The position numbers and the translations under genes are program-made. The notes under the pieces are model-generated. The model saw only the letters and a program-made list of their open reading frames with translations. It did no database searches and was not told the DNA's origin. From Corynebacterium mendelii (GTDB lineage Bacteria > Actinomycetota > Actinomycetes > Mycobacteriales > Mycobacteriaceae), in assembly GCF_017307055.1 (NCBI RefSeq), contig NZ_JAFLEQ010000016.1:425121-458441 (forward strand): a stretch of 33,321 bases of DNA, in the 5' to 3' direction. Of the stretch, positions 24,397 through 32,121 are shown in pieces; positions within the stretch are counted from its first letter, which is position 1; each line of letters starts with the position of its first letter.

Positions 24397-25413
24397 ATGA
24401 ACGACACATCCGCTTCCAGCAGCAACGGACCCGACCGGGCACAGCCCGGGGACGACATCCCCACCTACCGGCCCGCGGATTCCCGGCCGGTAACCCCCGA
24501 CGGGATGCCCGGCACCCCGCCGCAGCCCACCCCGGACACGGCCCCGGCGACGGCGGCCGATGATCTGTACCGGCGCGCCGGGCGGGCCGAGCCGCAGCGT
24601 ATTGAACCGGCGGCGGACAACAGCGACGCACCGACCGCCGTGTTCGCCGCGCCGGGCAACCAAACCCCGGCAAACGGCCCTGTCGCCCCGGCCACCGGTG
24701 CGGTGCCCCCCGCCGATACCGAGGCCACCACGGCGATTCCCGCCGTGGGATCCGCCCAGGCGGGGGAGCAGGCCCCCGCCCCGGCGGTGACCTATGATCC
24801 GGCCCTGCAGTCGGTGCCGCCGGGATATGATCCGGCCGGGCAGGCCATGCCGCCGGGATATGATCCGGCCGGGCAGGCCCAGGCGGCGCAGGCCCCGGCC
24901 CCGGTCGGCAAACGCGGCACCATCGATTTCGGTCTGTTCGTGCTGCGGGTCGTCTTCGCCGCTTTGCTGGTCTTCCAGGCGCTGTCGGTGCTGTTTGATC
25001 TGGATGGCGCCGGTGGGCTGCAGGCACGCGAAACCGCCCTGGCGGGCTATGCCTGGCCCGGTGCCCTGGCTATTGGCCTGACCTCCGTGGAACTGGCGGT
25101 GGGAGTGTTTTTGCTGCTCGGGCTGATCAGCCCGGTGGCCGCCGCCGGTGCCGTGGTGGTCACCAGTTTCAGCGCCCTGGAGACCATCACCGCCGCGGGG
25201 ACGGCCGCATCCCCGCTTGCCTGGGATGATTCGGTGTGGCTGGCCCTGATGCTGGTGGCCCTCGCCGTGACTGTCCAATTCACCGGTCCGGGCCGGATCA
25301 GCGCCGATTTCTCCCGCGGCTGGGCCACCCGCCCCCTGGCCTCATCGTGGCTGTTTTTCCTCCTCGGTTCTGCCGCGGCGGCCGCCCTGTGGTGGTTTGC
25401 GGCCGTGGCGTAA
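24397..25413 (+). CDS. DoxX-family membrane protein with long disordered N-terminal region
   Basis: A 338-residue protein. The first 170 or so residues are low-complexity, rich in Pro, Ala, Thr and Gly, and contain an 11-residue tandem repeat PPGYDPAGQAM (DNA 24815-24879). The C-terminal half is a DoxX-type four- to five-helix membrane domain: IDFGLFVLRVVFAALLVFQALS, GYAWPGALAIGLTSVELAVGVFLLLGLISPVAAAG, DSVWLALMLVALAVTVQF, and a last helix WLFFLLGSAAAAALWWF. The F-x-x-R-x-x-F-A-x-L start and the E-x-x-x-G-x-x-L-x-x-G motif are typical of DoxX. In mycobacteria DoxX helps a membrane oxidoreductase complex with SodA and SseA; whether that applies here is unknown. The start follows a leaderless -10 box. 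Confidence 0.78.
   Translation: MNDTSASSSNGPDRAQPGDDIPTYRPADSRPVTPDGMPGTPPQPTPDTAPATAADDLYRRAGRAEPQRIEPAADNSDAPTAVFAAPGNQTPANGPVAPATGAVPPADTEATTAIPAVGSAQAGEQAPAPAVTYDPALQSVPPGYDPAGQAMPPGYDPAGQAQAAQAPAPVGKRGTIDFGLFVLRVVFAALLVFQALSVLFDLDGAGGLQARETALAGYAWPGALAIGLTSVELAVGVFLLLGLISPVAAAGAVVVTSFSALETITAAGTAASPLAWDDSVWLALMLVALAVTVQFTGPGRISADFSRGWATRPLASSWLFFLLGSAAAAALWWFAAVA
24815..24879 (+). repeat. 33-bp in-frame tandem repeat in DoxX gene
   Basis: Two near-identical 33-base units beginning TGCCGCCGGGATATGATC at 24815 and 24848 encode the 11-residue repeat PPGYDPAGQAM. A degenerate partial unit (YDPALQSV) precedes them. Copy number could vary between strains. Confidence 0.8.
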
Positions 25414-25464
25414 AAAACCCCGCCCCACCATCCGCCCTGCATGTGCCCGCCCCCGGCCTGTCCG

Positions 25465-25485
25465 GCGGGTGGGGCACCCACCCGC
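25465..25485. other. Perfect 9-bp hairpin between DoxX and four-TM genes
   Basis: GCGGGTGGG (25465-25473) and CCCACCCGC (25477-25485) form a perfect stem with a three-base loop. There is no T-run, so a regulatory or weak terminator role is only possible. Confidence 0.35.
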
Positions 25486-25649
25486 GGCAGAGGGATTCCG
25501 CGGGCGAAGACGGTATTCGCCCGTCACCGCCGGCGCTGTCGTCTGGCAGCGAGGACGGTGCCGGTCCGCCACCGCCGGCGGGAATTACCGGCCGGGGCAT
25601 CAACCGGTGCCGTTATCACCATCAACCAGAAAGGCGGGATGAATCCGCT

Positions 25650-26135
25650 GTGACTTCCACTCCGAGCGCCGACAAACGGTCGGCCGGTCTTGTTCTGCGA
25701 TTTGTGTGCGGTCTCTGTGCCGGCGCCGCCACCGGGGCGGGGGTGTGGCTGGCCTTGATGGGCACCCACGCCACCGCCCCGTCCGCCTGGCAGTTCGGCG
25801 TGCTGCTGGTGGCCGTCACGGTGCTGGTGGCGGCGGCAACCTGGTGGTGGAAACCGTCCGCCGGGGCGGGCACTGTGGTGGGGCTGGCATTCGGCTACTC
25901 GCCGGTATTCGGGGTGTGGGCGAAAAACCACATCACCGGGCTGTGGCCCACCTGGATGATCATGGCACTGACGGGCATGCTGCTGTTCGGTGCGATGGTT
26001 GTGGTGGTTGTGTTTTCCATTCGGCTGAAAATCACCGGACGCGCCCCCGAGGACACCGGTGCAGGGCTGGATATTCCCGACAGCCGCCGCAGCGCCCGGC
26101 GCACCGGGCCGACCGCCGACATCTTCGACGACTAG
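25650..26135 (+). CDS. Small four-TM membrane protein of unknown function
   Basis: A 161-residue protein with four hydrophobic segments (about 12-34, 48-67, 73-90, 101-125) and a polar cytoplasmic tail ending in TADIFDD. I do not recognise the family. The start chosen is GTG 25650, giving MTSTPSADKRSAG, with AAAGGCGGG about 12 bases upstream; the frame is open well upstream but that part overlaps the DoxX gene and reads as low-quality sequence. The short acidic C-terminal end and the WWWKPSAGAGTVVGLAFGYSP segment could be useful for family searches. It is followed by two tandem hairpins and a terminator, so it ends its transcript. Its relation to the DoxX gene 236 bases upstream is unclear. 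Confidence 0.6.
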   Translation: MTSTPSADKRSAGLVLRFVCGLCAGAATGAGVWLALMGTHATAPSAWQFGVLLVAVTVLVAAATWWWKPSAGAGTVVGLAFGYSPVFGVWAKNHITGLWPTWMIMALTGMLLFGAMVVVVVFSIRLKITGRAPEDTGAGLDIPDSRRSARRTGPTADIFDD

Positions 26136-26250
26136 TCCGGCAAGGGTCGACAAAGCCCCCCACACCACCGGCTGCCCCGGCAGGTGGACCGTCCGCCTTC
26201 CGGGGCAGCCGCAGCCGCCGGTGCGCACACAGGGTGCCGGGACACGCCAA

Positions 26251-26295
26251 CGGGGGCGCCATCGGCGCCCCGACCCGGCTTCGGCCGGGTTTTTT
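26251..26295 (+). terminator. Double-hairpin rho-independent terminator
   Basis: GGGGCGCC-ATC-GGCGCCCC is followed at once by ACCCGGC-TTCG-GCCGGGT (26273-26290), a 7-bp stem with a TTCG tetraloop, then TTTTT (26291-26295). It closes the upstream unit and isolates the anchored-repeat operon. Confidence 0.9.
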
Positions 26296-26336
26296 GCTGC
26301 CCCGCGGCGCCGTGTGCTGTGTCTTTTCCCGGAGAG

Positions 26337-26382
26337 TTGAAAACCGGAACCATTGCCATTAACTTATGGAAACGGATTTCAA
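26337..26382 (+). promoter_or_regulatory. Promoter with embedded long dyad, anchored-repeat operon
   Basis: TTGAAA (26337-26342) and TAACTT (26360-26365) are spaced by 17 bases, a good promoter. The same stretch is a 17-base inverted repeat (26337-26353 against 26366-26382, 13 of 17 positions matching) around a 12-base centre, so a dimeric regulator could cover the promoter. ATTAACTT also occurs twice as a direct repeat (26358, 26382). A metal-responsive repressor such as Zur is a guess. Confidence 0.5.
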
Positions 26383-26428
26383 TTAACTTTCCGCGGCTGC
26401 CCGCCGCCCGATTTTCCGGGAGACGATC

Positions 26429-28318
26429 GTGTCACCAACTTTCCTCCGCCATGCACGCCGCACTGTTGCGGTTTTCGCCGTCACCGTGTTGGCGGCCATC
26501 GGCATGGTCCTGTCGGCCACCGTTGCCCGGGCGGTGGATCTCGCGGACGGGCACACCGATTTCATCAATGTGGTGGCTGATGAGAAGGGCAATCTGGTTC
26601 TCACCGTCAAAGAAGACATCACCGGGCATAATGTGCTGCGGCAGCCGGAAGATGTTCAGCTGGTTGTCCGTGAGGAGGCCAAAACAAGCCTGGAGGGTCC
26701 CTTCTCCACTTTCGGGGAGACCGGCTGGCTGCTGCCGCTGACCCAAAAGCCCGGCCTGCTGTGGCCCGGTTTCGATACCCTGGGTGTCCAGTCCGCGGGG
26801 TTCGGCGCCATCGACATCGTCTTCGACAGGGTTGAGGGTCCGGGAAGCATTTACCTGGCCACCCAGGCCGACGGTTTCAGCACCGGTTTGGTTCCCCTTT
26901 TAAAGGACGGTTTCCAGGTGCGCTCCGGATCGGTGCGGCACCAGGCCAATCCGGCCCACGTCCACGCCTACTGGCTGTTCACCGAACCCGGCACCTACAC
27001 CATGGAGGTCCATGCCACCGGCGGGGGAAAGACCTCGAACACGGGAACCTACACCTGGATCGTCGAAGGCAACGGTGACGGCAGCGGCACCGGCAGCGGT
27101 ACCGGCACCGACCCGTCATCCGAGGCCGCGGCGCCCACCGCCACGGCCGGAACCGACACCGACGGGGGAAAGAAGGATTCGGCCACAGCAAGCTCCACCA
27201 CCACGGCAACGCCCAGCAAACCCTACTTCAACCCGCTGGATGACCCGTGGCTCAATACCCCGGTCAGGCGGGATGAACCCACCGCGAAACGCCCGGCCGG
27301 CGCCGCATCCGGTTCCTCCGGGTTCGGCTCCTCCGGCAGCGGATACACCGCCAGTGATCCCGCACCCGCAGGTGATCGCACACCGCGCCGCAGCCAGGCC
27401 GACACACCCGGTGCCGCCGTGGACGACACGCCCCGGGCCGGGACCGCCGCCGGGCAGTGCACCCTGGTCGAACACACCGTCAGCGGGCAGGTGCTCACCC
27501 CGGTGATCCGTGATGACCGCACCGCGCCGGCCCGGATGGTCGACCCGGAAAGCCTGGTCTTCCACCTGGGGCCGAAAGCAACCGCGACCACCACTGTGCC
27601 GGTGGGTGCCATTGCGGCGGGAACCGAGGTCCACATGATCGGTGCCACCCAGGTCGACGAGGTGCCGTGGCTGGGCGCGAACACCATGAACGATGATCTT
27701 TTGGCCGCCACCACCGGTGAGGTCACCTGGCGGTTGACCGGTTTCACCGGCCCCGGCCGAATGGAGGTCTTTACCTCCGGCAACTTCGGGCAGGTGGTCG
27801 GCGACCGGTGGTTTTCCGCCGCCCCGGGACGGCCGTCCGGACAGGTGGTCATTGCCCGCAACACCCACGTCCACCCGAACTGGATCTTCGATACCCCCGG
27901 AACCTACACCGTGACGATCACCCAAACCGCCCGCACCCACAGCGGCACGGTCCTGGAAAAACCCACCACCTTGACCTTCACCGTCGGTGAGGGCGACGGG
28001 GTGAACTCCGGGCACTTTGATCTGGGGGCCACGGTGACCACCGCCACGAACACCGATGCCAGCTACGTTGATGCCGCCGGCCAGCCCTGTGATCCGCAGA
28101 CCGGGACCCGGGTGGCCGAGACCGGCGGCGCAGCAGACGACACCACTGCCGGCCCGGCGGCCGCGGCATCCACGGCAACGGAGCCCGGCCGCCGGGGCGG
28201 GGCAGTGATGGCCAACACCGGTATTGATCCGCTTGTCGCAGCCGTACTGTTTGTGGCGGTGGCATGCCTGAGCCTGGGCCTTGCGCTGATGGGCGGGAGC
28301 CGGGTCCGTGACCTCTAG
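26429..28318 (+). CDS. Surface-anchored protein with two actinobacterial anchored-repeat (choice-of-anchor M) domains
   Basis: A 629-residue exported protein. A signal peptide (cleavage near ARA35) precedes repeat domain 1 (about 36-212), which ends in HVHAYWLFTEPGTYTMEV. A Ser/Thr/Gly-rich linker (215-340) leads to repeat domain 2 (about 344-520), with HVHPNWIFDTPGTYTV. The C terminus has MANTG (594-598), one hydrophobic helix (602-621) and RVRDL, a layout like a sortase substrate but with a non-standard motif. This matches the actinobacterial surface-anchored repeat family (TIGR03769/TIGR03773 type), known to sit beside an ABC cassette. The proposed family role is to capture substrate at the surface and pass it to the membrane binding protein. 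GTG 26429 has GGGAG seven bases upstream. Its end overlaps the next gene. Confidence 0.88.
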   Translation: MSPTFLRHARRTVAVFAVTVLAAIGMVLSATVARAVDLADGHTDFINVVADEKGNLVLTVKEDITGHNVLRQPEDVQLVVREEAKTSLEGPFSTFGETGWLLPLTQKPGLLWPGFDTLGVQSAGFGAIDIVFDRVEGPGSIYLATQADGFSTGLVPLLKDGFQVRSGSVRHQANPAHVHAYWLFTEPGTYTMEVHATGGGKTSNTGTYTWIVEGNGDGSGTGSGTGTDPSSEAAAPTATAGTDTDGGKKDSATASSTTTATPSKPYFNPLDDPWLNTPVRRDEPTAKRPAGAASGSSGFGSSGSGYTASDPAPAGDRTPRRSQADTPGAAVDDTPRAGTAAGQCTLVEHTVSGQVLTPVIRDDRTAPARMVDPESLVFHLGPKATATTTVPVGAIAAGTEVHMIGATQVDEVPWLGANTMNDDLLAATTGEVTWRLTGFTGPGRMEVFTSGNFGQVVGDRWFSAAPGRPSGQVVIARNTHVHPNWIFDTPGTYTVTITQTARTHSGTVLEKPTTLTFTVGEGDGVNSGHFDLGATVTTATNTDASYVDAAGQPCDPQTGTRVAETGGAADDTTAGPAAAASTATEPGRRGGAVMANTGIDPLVAAVLFVAVACLSLGLALMGGSRVRDL

Positions 28319-30071
28319 TCGTCCCGCCGGCCGGGGCGGCCGGCGGTGCGCCACAGCTGTGCTGGCGGTCGCGGCGACGGCGGCGGCCACCGGATGCTCC
28401 TCCGGTGGCCCGGCCGCGGCCGACCAGACCGTGGATGTGGTGACCACCACCGCGATCCTGGCTGACATCGCCTCCAATATCGCCGGTGACCGCGCCCGGG
28501 TCACCCCGCTGGTGCCCTACAACGCCGACCCCCACACCTATGAGCCGACCCTGCGCAGTGTGCGCAGCATCGCCAACGCCGATATCGCCTTCAGCACCAA
28601 CCTGCTATTGGAACAACAGTCACTGATCAGGACGGTGGATGCCAACCTGCGCCCCGGTATCCGGCATGTGCAGCTGGCGGAAACCTCCGGCGGCTACGGG
28701 GCGGAACTGATCCCACTGGTGGAGGATTTGTCCCTGGACACCGTGTGGCTGGGCATGCGGGTGACCGGCAAAGCCACCGACAGCGGAGCCGATTCCTCAG
28801 CAACAGTGGAGGTCACCGCCACCGGTCTGGACGGCCCGGGCACGGCGTCGGCTTTCGTCACCGGCACCTTCGGTGATCCGGAAGTGTTTTTCGCCAGTGG
28901 TGACGGATTGGATGAAAGAAACGACACCCTGGTACTTCCCACCCACGCCCACACCCACATGAGCTGGATGTTCACCGAACCAGGTGTCTACCGGCTGGGG
29001 CTTTCAGCCCGCCTGGTCGACCACACCCGGTCCGGCGCCACAAAAGACCTGGGGCACACAGAGATCATCTTCGCCGTCGGTGTCGACCCGTCGGAGGCTT
29101 TCGCCGCAGCAGCACCGGCACCGGGACAGGCCACCCCGCGGGTCGTCGATTCCGGGCACCAGGACATTGCCGTGTCCCTGGACGGCGGATTCACCATCCG
29201 GGGCGACGCCGACGACAGCTCCTGCAAACACGACCACGACCATGATCATGACCACGACCATGACGGAGATGGCCATGAGGGCCGCGACCACGATCACGAC
29301 GGTCAAGACCATGAGGGCCACGATCATAGCGGACATGACGATGGCAACGGCTGCACCAGTGACTTCACCTCGGAAACCAATGCCACGGTGATTGCGGTTC
29401 CCCCGTCGACACTGCAGCTGGTTCCCGCTGATGCCCGCTACCGGGCGGTGGGACGGCCGGGCACGGAAGCCTACATGCTGCGGCAGGCTGTCATCGGCAA
29501 ACACGTTCACGGGGAGATCGACCCGCATGTGTGGCAGTCAGTGGACAATGTGGCCGCTTTCGCCGAACACATCCGCGATGAGCTGGTGGCTGCCGATCCT
29601 GCCGGGGCATCGATCTATGCCGACAATACCCGGCGCTACATCAATGAGCTGGCAGAGACCGACGCCTATGTCCGCCGCACCATAGACACCATTCCGGCCA
29701 ACAGAAAACATCTGGTCACCACCCATGATGCCTACGGCTACCTGGGCAAAGCCTACGGGATGAAAATCGCCGGCTTTGTCACCCCGAACCCGTCGGTCGA
29801 ACCCAGCCCGCGGGATCTGGCGGCCCTGGCCGCCACCCTCGACCAGCTGAAGGTTCCGGCGGTGTTTCTGGAACCGAACTTCACCAACCGGGCCAAAGAC
29901 CTGGTGGCCGCGGCCGGGGCACGCGGAATCAGGGTGTGCCCCATTTGGGGCGACACTTTCGACGATACGGTTCGCACCTACACCGCGATGATGAAAGCCA
30001 ACGCCGATTCACTGGCCGACTGTTTGGGTGGCACCCCCTCCTCACCGGTTCCGACAGGGGGCACACCATGA
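28308..30071 (+). CDS. Anchored-repeat-type ABC transporter substrate-binding lipoprotein (ZnuA-like with inserted repeat and His-rich loop)
   Basis: A 587-residue protein. The signal sequence ends in a weak lipobox AAATGC (Cys30). Residues 40-125 and about 355-573 form a split ZnuA/cluster A-I binding protein that retains metal ligands: His76 in DPHTYEP, His401/His407 in HGEIDPHVW, His473 in TTHDAYGY, and an acidic residue in WGDTFDD. Between the halves lie one anchored-repeat domain (about 127-258, motif HAHTHMSWMFTEPG) and a His/Asp-rich loop (307-343, 13 His). Cys306 and Cys349 bracket the loop. This architecture matches the TIGR03772 type. The ligand set favours zinc or manganese, by inference. 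GTG 28308 overlaps the upstream stop by 11 bases, so translation is coupled. Confidence 0.9.
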   Translation: MTSSRPAGRGGRRCATAVLAVAATAAATGCSSGGPAAADQTVDVVTTTAILADIASNIAGDRARVTPLVPYNADPHTYEPTLRSVRSIANADIAFSTNLLLEQQSLIRTVDANLRPGIRHVQLAETSGGYGAELIPLVEDLSLDTVWLGMRVTGKATDSGADSSATVEVTATGLDGPGTASAFVTGTFGDPEVFFASGDGLDERNDTLVLPTHAHTHMSWMFTEPGVYRLGLSARLVDHTRSGATKDLGHTEIIFAVGVDPSEAFAAAAPAPGQATPRVVDSGHQDIAVSLDGGFTIRGDADDSSCKHDHDHDHDHDHDGDGHEGRDHDHDGQDHEGHDHSGHDDGNGCTSDFTSETNATVIAVPPSTLQLVPADARYRAVGRPGTEAYMLRQAVIGKHVHGEIDPHVWQSVDNVAAFAEHIRDELVAADPAGASIYADNTRRYINELAETDAYVRRTIDTIPANRKHLVTTHDAYGYLGKAYGMKIAGFVTPNPSVEPSPRDLAALAATLDQLKVPAVFLEPNFTNRAKDLVAAAGARGIRVCPIWGDTFDDTVRTYTAMMKANADSLADCLGGTPSSPVPTGGTP

Positions 30072-30154
30072 CCTGCAGCATTCCCACCAATCCGGGCGGC
30101 AGTTTTTTCCCGCCGACCATGATTCCGATTCCGATCCACCAGGAGCGCACCCCT

Positions 30155-31279
30155 GTGACACACATTTCCCCCATCCGCCTGTTCACCCGCCGCTTTGTGG
30201 TGGCTGCGGTTGCCACCGCGGCGATGATGGTTGCCGCTGTGGCAGGTGGTGCCCCGGCCCAGGCGCAAGACGCTGGGGATCCGGCTCTCAAACAGACCGT
30301 CTCCGCCGACGAGAAAGTGGTGCCGGAAGGAAACCCGGTGGTCATTGACTCCGGGCACATTGACATCGGCCCGCTGATTGTCGACGGAGACCTACAACTG
30401 CTTTTCCGCGACGACACCGTCACCCCGCCGGTGTGGCGGCATTTCAGTGACGCGGTGTTTGTGTTGGGTGACAGTGCCCTGCAGACCATCCCCGAGGCCG
30501 GCAACGACTACGCCTTCACCGGTGCGAAGCCGGGACAGCAGGTTTGGGCGGTGCCGCAAAACCAGATAGCCGGGGTTCCCTGGCTGGGCTGGTCCACCCA
30601 GTCGCCGACGGTGACAGAACAGTTCGTCCGCGGCATGACCTTCACCTTCGGCCCCCACAGCGGTGACGGGGAAGTGTCGATGTTTGTGCAGTCCGGCGGT
30701 TTCGGCGGCCCGCAGAAACTGTTTTCCACCCTTGACGGTGACACCGCCAGCATTTTCGTTGAAATGCACACCCACTCCCACCTGAACTGGGTGTTCACCG
30801 AACCCGGCATCCACACCATGGTGGTGACCGCAACCGGTGAAACCCCCGCAGGGGACGCAACCTCAGCGCGCTCGACGATCACCTTTGCCGTCGGTGACGC
30901 GGATATCAGCGCAGCCAAAGACACCAGCGCCCGCACCGCCACAGACGCCGTCACCGGTTCTGCCGCAGACACCGCCGGATCTGAGGCCCAAGAAGAAACC
31001 ACCACCGACACACCAGCCGAGACAAAGACGGACAACCCCGACCAGCCTGCGGCCACAACCGAGGACAGTGCGGCCGCGGACACCCCCAGCCAGCCCGCCG
31101 CCACCACAGAACCTGTCGCCCAGGACGTGGCCGACGGCGGCAACAACCGTGGCATGCTCATTGCTTTGGGTGTTGTCATGCTGCTGCTTGCCGGGGTGCT
31201 TGTCGGCGGGGCACTGGCCATCCGGGCGAAAATCAACCGCCGGGCAGGACTCAATCAGACAGGGGGGCAGGAGAGCTGA
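30155..31279 (+). CDS. Membrane-anchored protein with one anchored-repeat domain
   Basis: A 374-residue exported protein with a signal peptide (FVVAAVATAAMMVAAVAGGAPAQA split core, cleavage near AQAQ38). One anchored-repeat domain follows (about 62-250), with VIDSGHIDIGPL at the start and HTHSHLNWVFTEPG (205-218) near the end. An acidic Thr/Ala/Pro-rich stalk then leads to a single TM helix (about 334-356) and a short basic tail, AKINRR. No sortase motif is present, so it stays in the membrane, unlike the two-repeat protein. I chose GTG 30155, with AGGAG nine bases upstream, which puts the signal peptide at the N terminus. ATG 30068 overlaps the previous stop (ATGA) and would add 29 residues. 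Its expected place is between the surface protein and the transporter. Confidence 0.82.
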   Translation: MTHISPIRLFTRRFVVAAVATAAMMVAAVAGGAPAQAQDAGDPALKQTVSADEKVVPEGNPVVIDSGHIDIGPLIVDGDLQLLFRDDTVTPPVWRHFSDAVFVLGDSALQTIPEAGNDYAFTGAKPGQQVWAVPQNQIAGVPWLGWSTQSPTVTEQFVRGMTFTFGPHSGDGEVSMFVQSGGFGGPQKLFSTLDGDTASIFVEMHTHSHLNWVFTEPGIHTMVVTATGETPAGDATSARSTITFAVGDADISAAKDTSARTATDAVTGSAADTAGSEAQEETTTDTPAETKTDNPDQPAATTEDSAAADTPSQPAATTEPVAQDVADGGNNRGMLIALGVVMLLLAGVLVGGALAIRAKINRRAGLNQTGGQES

Positions 31280-32121
31280 TGAGTCAACCGCACACTCCCG
31301 GCACATCCCCTAGGCAACAGGTGCCGCCGGCAATCACGGTCACAGGCCTTCATGTGGTGCTCGGCCACAGGAAAGTCCTCGACAACATCAACCTGACCAT
31401 AAAACGGGGAAGCTTCACCGGCATTCTGGGCCCCAACGGAGCCGGGAAAACCACGCTGTTGCGCAGCATTATCGGCACCACCCCGGTGACCGGGAAAGTA
31501 GCGGTCGACGGGGCGGTGGGTGCGAAACGCGCGGCCCGTATCGGCTATGTGCCGCAGCGCCACAACATCGACTGGAACTATCCGATCGATGTGGCCACAG
31601 CCGTATTCACCGGGCGCACCGGTGGGATGGGCTGGAGATTGTTCGCCGGTAAAGGCGACTGGGCGGCAGTGGGGACAGCCCTGGACAAAGTCGGTATCAG
31701 CCACCTGGCCAACCGGCCGATCGGGCAGTTGTCCGGCGGGCAGCGCCAGCGGGTGCTGCTGGCCCGGGCTCTGGCGAAAAACCCGTCGGTGCTGCTGCTT
31801 GATGAACCCTGTACCGGCCTGGACATGCCCGGCGAACACGAACTGCTTTTAACCTGCCGGTCGCTGGCCGAACACGGCACCACCGTGGTGATGACCACCC
31901 ACGATATTGGCGGTGCCACCGATATCTGTGACCGGCTGGTACTGATTAACCGCAGCCTGCGGGCACATGCCAGGCCCGCCGAACTGATGTACCCCGAGAT
32001 TTGGATGGACACCTTCGGTATCGGCCCCGACCACCATCTGCTGCGCACCGCAGGAGTAGTTGCCACAGGGGCAACTGGCCGTCACGCGTCCGGGAACACC
32101 ACAAGGAGTCTGGGATGCTGA
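31279..32121 (+). CDS. Anchored-repeat-type ABC transporter ATP-binding protein
   Basis: A 280-residue ATPase of the metal-type (ZnuC/MntB-like) ABC family. All motifs are in place: Walker A GPNGAGKT (51-58), Q-loop Gln93 in VPQRHNIDWN, signature LSGGQ (151-155), Walker B VLLLDE (171-176), and switch His208 in TTHD. The VPQRxxIDWxxPI block around the Q-loop is typical of manganese/zinc importers, supporting a metal cargo. The start overlaps the previous stop in TGATG, and the end overlaps the permease by seven bases. The C-terminal tail beyond about residue 250 is longer than usual and weakly conserved in appearance. It energises import through the neighbouring permease at the cytoplasmic face. 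Confidence 0.93.
   Translation: MSQPHTPGTSPRQQVPPAITVTGLHVVLGHRKVLDNINLTIKRGSFTGILGPNGAGKTTLLRSIIGTTPVTGKVAVDGAVGAKRAARIGYVPQRHNIDWNYPIDVATAVFTGRTGGMGWRLFAGKGDWAAVGTALDKVGISHLANRPIGQLSGGQRQRVLLARALAKNPSVLLLDEPCTGLDMPGEHELLLTCRSLAEHGTTVVMTTHDIGGATDICDRLVLINRSLRAHARPAELMYPEIWMDTFGIGPDHHLLRTAGVVATGATGRHASGNTTRSLGC

Noticed and set aside
24815..24879. Tandem repeat considered as a CRISPR or mobile-element remnant
   Set aside because: The two units are adjacent without spacers, in frame, and encode a protein repeat.
25639..25653. Four-codon frame ATG AAT CCG CTG TGA overlapping the start of the four-TM gene
   Set aside because: Too short to call; it may only reflect the ribosome site region of the GTG start.
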